Shown here: positions 57,535 to 64,000 of the stretch, in pieces | Layout: the number at the start of each line of letters is the position of its first letter | Position numbering within the stretch: the first letter of the stretch is position 1 | From: a bacterium | GTDB lineage: Bacteria; Cyanobacteriota; Vampirovibrionia; Gastranaerophilales; Gastranaerophilaceae | NCBI GenBank assembly: GCA_014803505.1 | Contig: JAAVBM010000014.1 | Location: forward strand, 1-64,000 | Length of the DNA stretch: 64,000 nt | Direction: 5' to 3' | Translations under genes and position numbers: made by a program | The notes under the pieces: generated by a model | Databases searched by the model: none | Seen by the model: the letters and a program-made list of their open reading frames with translations, nothing else | What the model was told of the DNA's origin: nothing

Positions 57535-58806
57535 ATGAAAAGATTATTAGCTGGATTATTGGTTTGCGGAATGCTTACCATCAATGCAATCCCTGCTTTT
57601 GCTTACAATGGTATTGAAGATGTATGCAAAACTTACTGGGCTCAAACTGAAATCGAAAGTGTTATTAATGATTCTGTTATGACATTAGATAACGGTAATT
57701 TCTACCCAGAAAACAAAATTTCAAGAGTTGAATTCGTTAAAGCTTTATTAAAAGTTTTAGGTAACGACAACTTAGAAATTAAATCTAACTACAAATTCTC
57801 AGATATTGCAAAAACAAGTGATGCTTATGCTCCAGTTGCAAGATCTCAACAATTAGGTTTAGTTTACGGTTATCCTGATGGATCTTTCAGACCTGAAGGC
57901 AGTATCCTAAGAGATGAAGCTCAATCTGTAATCAGCCATATTACTATCGATGGAACAGTAGATTCAAATATACTTTCTAAATATTTAGATTCTGCAAAAG
58001 TTCCTGGATGGGCTAAAAAAGTTTACAGAAAAACATTATCATATGGAATTTATGTAAATCATCCAAATGAAAATGAATTAAGACCTACTGAAGATTTAAC
58101 TAGAGCTGAAGCTGCTGTATTATTATACAGATTAAGACAAAGATTAGATCTTGTAAAAAATCAATATAAAAATGTTGAAACTATTCAAGGAACTGAACAC
58201 TTAAAAGTTACTAGAAAAGCTCCTTGTAATGAAGTTGTTGTTACTAACTTAAGAAATATTATTAAAGAAGGTAACGTATTAGAAGTTGCTTACAATGAAC
58301 AATTTAAATCAAAGTTACACGCAGCTGGTGATACTGTTACATTTACTAACCCTGAAGATATCAGAACAGTAGAAGGTACTTTAGTAATTCCTGCTGGTTC
58401 TACATTCTACGGTACAGTTCTTGATATTAAAGATCCACGTTGGTTTAACAAAAATGCTAGAGTTTACACTCAATTAACTAAAATTGAAACTCCGGATGGC
58501 AAAACTATCGACTTAAATGCAAAACCTTTCTATAAAGATTATGCATTAAAAGAAGGTCCTTGGATGACAGCTGGTAAAGTTGCATTATACACAGTTGGTG
58601 GTGCAGCTGTAGGTACTGGTGCTGGTGTTGGTTTCTCATTCATTCCAAAACCTCGTAAAGTAGGTTCTGGTATTGCTATTGGTGCACCTGTTGGCGCTAG
58701 TGTTGGTTTAATCACTGGTTTAGTTACTCCAGGTCTTAACTATAATGCTAGAAAAGGTGAAGAAATCTTTGTTATCTTGTTAGATGACGCTAGTGTTACT
58801 AAGTAA
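57535..58806 (+). CDS. Exported SLH-domain protein
   Basis: Signal MKRLLAGLLVCGMLTINAIPAFA; FSDIAKTSDAYAPVARSQQLGLVYGYPDGSFRPEGSILRDEAQSVI; TM-like Gly-rich C-terminal region. Confidence 0.87.
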   Translation: MKRLLAGLLVCGMLTINAIPAFAYNGIEDVCKTYWAQTEIESVINDSVMTLDNGNFYPENKISRVEFVKALLKVLGNDNLEIKSNYKFSDIAKTSDAYAPVARSQQLGLVYGYPDGSFRPEGSILRDEAQSVISHITIDGTVDSNILSKYLDSAKVPGWAKKVYRKTLSYGIYVNHPNENELRPTEDLTRAEAAVLLYRLRQRLDLVKNQYKNVETIQGTEHLKVTRKAPCNEVVVTNLRNIIKEGNVLEVAYNEQFKSKLHAAGDTVTFTNPEDIRTVEGTLVIPAGSTFYGTVLDIKDPRWFNKNARVYTQLTKIETPDGKTIDLNAKPFYKDYALKEGPWMTAGKVALYTVGGAAVGTGAGVGFSFIPKPRKVGSGIAIGAPVGASVGLITGLVTPGLNYNARKGEEIFVILLDDASVTK

Positions 58807-58827
58807 GATTTAGTATTATAAAATTTA

Positions 58828-58864
58828 TAGGACCGATTCGAGTTTTTCTTGAATCGGTCCTATA
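58828..58864. terminator. Hairpin terminator
   Basis: ataggaccgattcgag-tttt-tcttgaatcggtcctat. Confidence 0.85.
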
Positions 58865-59000
58865 TTATGTAAAAATTATCATAATGGTCTAATACTGAAA
58901 GATAATTAGTGCTCCCCGTTAGGCTATGGGATTTTTATTTAAAACTTTTAAAATTAGAATGTAACCAATGAAATTACCCAACTAAACGATAGGAGACAGT

Positions 59001-59282
59001 ATGAAAAAATTATTTACATCATTTGCACTTTTAGCTTTTTTAGTAATTCCTGCGCAAGGAGCATTTGCCTGGACGTATGACGGGCTTGGTAGTTTGAATC
59101 CGTTTACCGGTTTTGGTATGCGCGATAAATGCGGTTGTAAAGTAGAAAGATGTCAAAAACAAAAATTAACTAAATGCGAAAAGTTGCATGGGGTTAAAAT
59201 TAAAAGAGGTGAACCTTGTGGATGTGCCGCCCCTGTTGTTATAGAACAGCCAACTTGTAATAATTGTCAACGAGTTTTCTAG
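59001..59282 (+). CDS. Small exported Cys-rich protein (93 aa)
   Basis: MKKLFTSFALLAFLVIPAQGAFA signal peptide; Cys residues in KCGCKVERCQKQKLTKCEK...CGCAAP...CNNCQ; aggaga RBS. Confidence 0.75.
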   Translation: MKKLFTSFALLAFLVIPAQGAFAWTYDGLGSLNPFTGFGMRDKCGCKVERCQKQKLTKCEKLHGVKIKRGEPCGCAAPVVIEQPTCNNCQRVF

Positions 59283-59350
59283 TATTAGCTAGATTTATTC
59301 GGGTTGTAAATTTTAATCTTTTAATTGGCAATAATATTTACTCCATGTTT

Positions 59351-59383
59351 AAAGCGGCAGAACTATTATGCTCTGCCGCTTTC
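59351..59383. terminator. Hairpin terminator
   Basis: aaagcggcagaac-tatta-tgctctgccgctttc. Confidence 0.85.
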
Positions 59384-59400
59384 TATATAATTAAAATTTT

Positions 59401-60237
59401 CTAAAATTCGATGTTTTGTAAAGCGTAGAAAATTTTATCGGTGATTTCTTGAATATATTCTTGACTTACCATACCATTGATAACTGCGTCAGAAATTTGA
59501 TATGCTGGTCTAATGTATTTTTGAGCTGTTTTATTTACATCAGCAAATTGAAGATCTGCAGCTTCACCGGATTTTCCTCTTTCTGCGGCTCTTTTATACC
59601 AACGTTCTTTAATAACTTCTAATGGTGTAAATACATAAACTTTTACGTCCATAATATCTCTAACACCTTCATTAAGAACATAAAGTCCTTCGGTTAAGAT
59701 AACTTTTGCTGGTTTTTTTTCATCTCCATTAGGGTCAGATTCACAAGTTACAAAGTTATAACGAGGCGATTTTATTGTAAGTCCTTCTTTTAGTGAAACG
59801 AGGTGGGTTTGCATAAGGTTTAAGTCTATGACGTCCGGAGTATCAAAGCTGAATCCGGTTTTAAAAAGTTCTTCATAGCTTCCTGCTTCTTGCAACTCTT
59901 TTGATGTGTCTTTGTAGTAATCGTCACATCTGATTACAGTATAAATGCCTTCTGTGTTACTTTTTACACAAGCTTTAATTGTGTTATCAACAAAAACGGT
60001 TTTCCCTGAAGCACTTTCTCCAGTGATACCAATTAAAAATGTTTTCTTTTTTTCTTGAACAACTTTTCTAGCAATATTCATAATTAAATTATCAGATATT
60101 TTAAGAAATAATGGTTGTTCTTGTTTTTTGTCTTCTTCCAAGATTTTTTTCAGAGCGTCAACGATATTAGAGATAATTTCCATATCTCGTCTGCTTGAAT
60201 AATAATCATAATTAGTTAATTCAAAATCTTTTAGCAT
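59401..60237 (-). CDS. Uridine kinase/phosphoribulokinase-family P-loop kinase
   Basis: IGITGESASGKTVFVDNTI, RCDDYYKDTS, FDTPDVIDLNLMQTHL, ILTEGLYVLN. Confidence 0.85.
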   Translation of the reverse strand: MLKDFELTNYDYYSSRRDMEIISNIVDALKKILEEDKKQEQPLFLKISDNLIMNIARKVVQEKKKTFLIGITGESASGKTVFVDNTIKACVKSNTEGIYTVIRCDDYYKDTSKELQEAGSYEELFKTGFSFDTPDVIDLNLMQTHLVSLKEGLTIKSPRYNFVTCESDPNGDEKKPAKVILTEGLYVLNEGVRDIMDVKVYVFTPLEVIKERWYKRAAERGKSGEAADLQFADVNKTAQKYIRPAYQISDAVINGMVSQEYIQEITDKIFYALQNIEF

Positions 60238-60394
60238 TCATACTTCCCCTTTTGCAAGCATGTCAACATTCTACTTTAAAATATTTTAAACCTCTACAAA
60301 AGATGAAAATTTGTAACAAATTTTTAGATAAAATTAAAGTTTTTTCATAAATGTGCCGAATAATAAATTGTTAAGTTAATAAGGAGTATAATTT

Positions 60395-60568
60395 ATGTAT
60401 CGTGACGAAATTTTTGAAAACGCTTTAAGAGAAGCAAGAGAAGAAAACTTTAAAGCATTGCAAGGTGAAGTGAAAACAGTTGAAATTGTTATTGAAAAAT
60501 TATTAACACAACTATTAGAATGTACTTCATCTGTAACCGAACGTGATTTTCACGTTTGCGGAGTTTAG
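60395..60568 (+). CDS. Candidate small ORF (57 aa)
   Basis: MYRDEIFENALREAREENFKALQGEVKTVEIVIEKLLTQLLECTSSVTERDFHVCGV*; aaggag RBS 5' and terminator 3'; not in the supplied ORF list. Confidence 0.6.
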   Translation: MYRDEIFENALREAREENFKALQGEVKTVEIVIEKLLTQLLECTSSVTERDFHVCGV

Positions 60569-60573
60569 AAATA

Positions 60574-60606
60574 AAAAAGAACCTCAATTAAGAGGTTCTT
60601 TTTTTT
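60574..60606. terminator. Hairpin terminator
   Basis: aaaaaagaacctc-aatta-agaggttctttttttt. Confidence 0.88.
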
Positions 60607-62119
60607 ATGTATTGTAATTTAATGAATTTCCAAACAGGTTTTGATAATACATATCATTTGAGTATGTATTTGTTCCGTATGGGTTAAATGTAAATTGATT
60701 ATTTGCCTGGAACATATTATTTCCCGCAGATGTTAAAAATGGATTGTTATAATATGGTGAGTATCCATATTGTGTTGTATCAGTCCCTTGATATGGGGTA
60801 TATTGATTTACATTAGTTTGAGTGCGTTGTTGAGATTTAGCAATATTCTCTTGCTCAGTTTTTTCTTTTTGTTTCGTGTTTTCTTGTTCTTGAAGTTCTA
60901 ATTGTTGTTGTAATGCTAATAATTGTTGCATTTGCTCGGATTGGTTTTGTATTGTATCTTGTTGAGTTGTGTTGTTATCTGTTTGAGCAGTATTTGTTTT
61001 TGCCAATTCATTCAAATCAATTTCGCGCCCAATAAGTTTCTCTAAAGATTCTTTTGCTATCATATCATTTTCAGTAAGCTGACCTTTTTGGGCATTTTCA
61101 GCTAATTGCATATATGCAACTTGAGCAAGTTCATTTAGTGTGTTGGAATCGGACATGGCATTTTGAGAAAGATTTTCAGCAGATTCTTTTTGAGCTTTCT
61201 CAACTTCATTCGGGCCGACAATGGCATCTCCGATTTTACTTGCCACAAAGCTTCCGAGGAATCCGCCTAGGAATCCTATTACTCCTCCGACGGCAGTTCC
61301 TATAGGACCTCCTATGCAAGTACCTATTGCGGCACCCGCTTTGGCTCCAAGTACTGAGCCTGCCCACCATCCTGCAACTTCAAAACCTGTTTTTGCTGCG
61401 GTTTTACCTAATTGTTTGAAACCTTTATCTTTTCCAAGTTGGAATGCAGGGATAACATCGGTTACAACTCCTATCCCAAAAGATATTGCTGCGAATCCTG
61501 CATTACCTTTTACACCTTTTAATAATGATCGGAATCCGCTTGATTTAACTGCAAGTTCTTTAGTTCCTTGAGCAATTTTTGTTATTCCCACAGCGTCTTT
61601 TACTGCTCGAAGTTTACTTCCTGTAGCAATTTCGTTGGCTACTTTAGCATTATAATTTGTTAATTTTGTAATTGCTTGTAATTGTTCTACATCTTTTAAT
61701 GTTTTAGTAAAATCTTTTCCATTTTTTAAAGCTTGTGTTATATATGATTGCAAACTGGGATCAGTTCCTTTTTTAGCCAAGTTTTTGGCAATGGATTCTA
61801 GTTCGCCTTTACTTATATATTCTCCAGCTCCAGTCCATGTATTACGCAGAGTGCTAAAGCTTGTATTTGAAGTGTATGGTTTTGTTGATGTTACAATATT
61901 TTTTCTTACTTCAGCACCTTTTTTTAGTTGTTCCCAACCACCTTTTAAATCTTTACGGTTTTGAATTACCCAACTGCCAGCTGAAATTCCTCCCATTAAG
62001 GCAACGCCGGGTGCTATACCTGAAGATTCGCCTTGCTTATTTATTTCTGCCCCTATAACGTATTTTGACAAATTGTTTACTACGTTATTTTGATTTACAG
62101 ATATGGTACTAAAACTCAT
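60605..62119 (-). CDS. Glycine-zipper protein (504 aa) with Gln/Asn/Tyr-rich tail, unknown
   Basis: AGWWAGSVLGAKAGAAIGTCIGGPIGTAVGGVIGFLGGFLGSFVASKIGDAIVG; low-complexity C terminus. Confidence 0.82.
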   Translation of the reverse strand: MSFSTISVNQNNVVNNLSKYVIGAEINKQGESSGIAPGVALMGGISAGSWVIQNRKDLKGGWEQLKKGAEVRKNIVTSTKPYTSNTSFSTLRNTWTGAGEYISKGELESIAKNLAKKGTDPSLQSYITQALKNGKDFTKTLKDVEQLQAITKLTNYNAKVANEIATGSKLRAVKDAVGITKIAQGTKELAVKSSGFRSLLKGVKGNAGFAAISFGIGVVTDVIPAFQLGKDKGFKQLGKTAAKTGFEVAGWWAGSVLGAKAGAAIGTCIGGPIGTAVGGVIGFLGGFLGSFVASKIGDAIVGPNEVEKAQKESAENLSQNAMSDSNTLNELAQVAYMQLAENAQKGQLTENDMIAKESLEKLIGREIDLNELAKTNTAQTDNNTTQQDTIQNQSEQMQQLLALQQQLELQEQENTKQKEKTEQENIAKSQQRTQTNVNQYTPYQGTDTTQYGYSPYYNNPFLTSAGNNMFQANNQFTFNPYGTNTYSNDMYYQNLFGNSLNYNT

Positions 62120-62199
62120 ATTTTTCCCTTTTTTAATTTCCCCTTATTTATTAAAAGTCTTTTAATGTTATAGAATTGCTTTTTTGTAAATAAATGTTA

Positions 62200-62228
62200 A
62201 AAACCTCCCGATGAGATTCGGGAGGTGA
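62200..62228. terminator. Hairpin between the paralogous genes
   Basis: aaaacctcccgat-gag-attcgggaggt. Confidence 0.6.
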
Positions 62229-62246
62229 TTTATATTTAATAAGGAT

Positions 62247-63032
62247 TTATGCGATCATATTAAAAGGTTGTTGTTGCATCATTAAATCATCCGCATATGG
62301 GTTATTATAGTTTGATATTTGGCTATCTAAATTAGGAGTATTATATTGAGAATTACCCATAAATGGTACTTGTTGATTTTGTGTTGCAGACATTTGTTCT
62401 TGAAGTTGGGCTAATTGTTCTTGTTCTTTTTCGGCTTTTTCTTCTGAATATGATTTGCCAACGATTTTTCCTGCAACCCATTCACCAGCTATCCAACCTA
62501 CTAAACTGCCGATTCCCGGACAAATTGCAGAGCCAATTGCTGCACCAACAGCTCCACCTCCAAGTTTTGAACCTGCTTTACCAATTTCTTTTACGCCTTG
62601 CCATAGGTCTTTTTCTTTTACTGCTGTACAGATATTTGGAAGTTCAAATAGGGCATACATTACAGCTCCAATGAAGGGCATTTTCTTTCCGATACCGCTA
62701 CCAAAACCTTTTATGCCGCCCCACAGGCTATTTTTTCCTGCGGCTTTTGCGGCAGAAGAGCTAGTTTTTATACTTGTTAAAACATCTTTAGGTGTATTTT
62801 TTAGGTTTGTATATAGTCTTTTTAGAAAACCACCTTGAGCAGCTTGTTTTGTAAATACATCATTTTCAACAGCTTTAAAACCGGCTTTGGCTTTTGTTAA
62901 TAGAGAGCCTTTTGTATTACGCATAGCTGTTCCTGCTAATTCTGTACTTGTACCAAAAATTGCTTCAGGTGCAACATTTGCTATTCGTTTCCCATAGTTA
63001 AAAACTTTAGGAACCATAGATACTAAATTCAT
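62247..63032 (-). CDS. Glycine-zipper protein, shorter paralog of 60605-62119
   Basis: GKAGSKLGGGAVGAAIGSAICPGIGSLVGWIAGEWVAGKIVGKSYSEEKAEKE; Gln/Asn-rich tail; likely start MNLVSMV at 63032 rather than 63083. Confidence 0.8.
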   Translation of the reverse strand: MNLVSMVPKVFNYGKRIANVAPEAIFGTSTELAGTAMRNTKGSLLTKAKAGFKAVENDVFTKQAAQGGFLKRLYTNLKNTPKDVLTSIKTSSSAAKAAGKNSLWGGIKGFGSGIGKKMPFIGAVMYALFELPNICTAVKEKDLWQGVKEIGKAGSKLGGGAVGAAIGSAICPGIGSLVGWIAGEWVAGKIVGKSYSEEKAEKEQEQLAQLQEQMSATQNQQVPFMGNSQYNTPNLDSQISNYNNPYADDLMMQQQPFNMIA

Positions 63033-63202
63033 AACTTTACCTACCTTTTCACACAAATAAAAACTATTTTCTAACCTACACATATATAAACAATTTCATT
63101 TCAAAATAATTGACTAAGAAAAAAATTTATTTAATAAATCTTAATGATTTACATAAATTATGTTATTTGCATTCAAATCAAAGGAATGTTCGGAAATGTA
63201 AT

Positions 63203-63393
63203 TTCTGATATTATTTTACTGTCATGCTGAACTTGATTCAGCATCTATAGTTTGATAGTTAGCGAGAGATTCGGGATCAAGTTCGGAATGACTAAAAAAG
63301 TTCTATTTTTATGTCCATTTCTTTTCTTTTTATTGCGACGAAAAAGAAAAGAAATAGACGAAAGAAAACACGCTTGGTTAAATGGCTAGAGCT
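63203..63393 (-). repeat. Composite palindromic intergenic repeat (copy 2, inverted, with an extra hairpin segment)
   Basis: Reverse complement aligns to 14748-14867 at both ends; an extra segment of about 70 bp contains tttcttttctttttattgcgacgaaaaagaaaagaaa. Confidence 0.85.
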
Positions 63394-63458
63394 ATCATGA
63401 AACCCCTTTTATTAAATCTCGATTAGATATTTATCCCTAACATAGTTTATGTAAAGTT

Positions 63459-64000
63459 TTATTGGTTAACACCGTAGCCAAATAATGCAAAATCATATTT
63501 TATGGGATCTTCAGGACAAAGCTGCTTTAAATTCTCTGTAAGTTCTAAAACTGATTTGAAATCGTTTGCGTTTCTGGTTAATAGTCCTGTTTGTCTGGAT
63601 ATTCTTCCAACATGTACATCTAAAGGTATATAAAGCTCTGAAGGTTTCATAAAGTCCCAAACCCCTAAATCTACAGGTCCTTTTCTAACCATCCATCGAA
63701 GTAACATGCACATTCTTTTCATAGCTCCACCGTTATGAGGGTTAGGAATCATATGGTAAAAACCTTGCCCAACATTGTTTTCTGCTTTGCTATAAAAATA
63801 ATCTACTACTGTTTCAAAGACTTTGTTTTGCTTGTAACCGTATTCAAATAGTTCTTGTAATCCGTTGGAAGTATTATATAAATCTTTCATTATTAAGAAA
63901 ATGCTTGAAAAATCATTTGGTTTGCCAAATCTGTAATTGAAATCTCCTATTATTTCAGGTTCAAAATTTTGAATAAAATTAAGCGGTTCATTTTGCGCAA
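63459..64000 (-). CDS. TIGR02757/DUF2400 family protein, truncated by window edge
   Basis: Listed 143-aa ORF continues in frame to the window end: AQNEPLNFIQNFEPEIIGDFNYRFGKPNDFSSIFLIMKDLYN...; PLDVHVGRISRQTGLLTR motif. Confidence 0.8.
   Translation of the reverse strand, partial: AQNEPLNFIQNFEPEIIGDFNYRFGKPNDFSSIFLIMKDLYNTSNGLQELFEYGYKQNKVFETVVDYFYSKAENNVGQGFYHMIPNPHNGGAMKRMCMLLRWMVRKGPVDLGVWDFMKPSELYIPLDVHVGRISRQTGLLTRNANDFKSVLELTENLKQLCPEDPIKYDFALFGYGVNQ

Noticed and set aside
61221-61571. Pro-rich ORF MASPILLATKLPRNPPRNPITPPTAVPIG... and 62455-62838
   Set aside because: Antisense of glycine-zipper coding sequence; Gly codons read as Pro/Ala on the opposite strand.

Overview
This is an AT-rich bacterial chromosomal segment, densely coded on both strands. 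It looks like a gut, non-photosynthetic relative of Cyanobacteria (Gastranaerophilales/Vampirovibrionia-like); that placement is inference from gene style and was not computed. Most genes are recognisable housekeeping or central-metabolism genes: adhE, pepA, lysS, cysK, nadD-yqeK, def-fmt-aroH, queE, rnhB, rbgA-rplS, pyk, trxA, rmuC, and an iron-sulfur scaffold-like/GGGtGRT pair. There is a type IV pilus/type II secretion core operon (PilP-like, secretin, GspE/PilB, GspF/PilC). Three pseudopilin-like proteins are scattered elsewhere; all carry Ala at the -1 processing position and share a D-x-N-G...PN..G.D motif. One tRNA-Gly(TCC), many strong hairpin terminators and a family of palindromic intergenic repeats are visible. 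No CRISPR array, rRNA, transposase or prophage was found. The best leads are: (1) a 1043-aa coiled-coil/hydrophobic-core protein whose ORF contains an A16 homopolymer, with quick stops in both alternative frames (candidate slippage/phase switch); (2) a tandem pair of glycine-zipper proteins; (3) a 722-aa acidic protein ending in a UvrD/PcrA-type RNAP-binding Tudor-like domain; (4) a PurD-like ATP-grasp protein that has lost canonical GARS motifs; (5) the Ala(-1) pseudopilin family; (6) a structured leader upstream of rplS. None of these is proven to be a new system from sequence alone.
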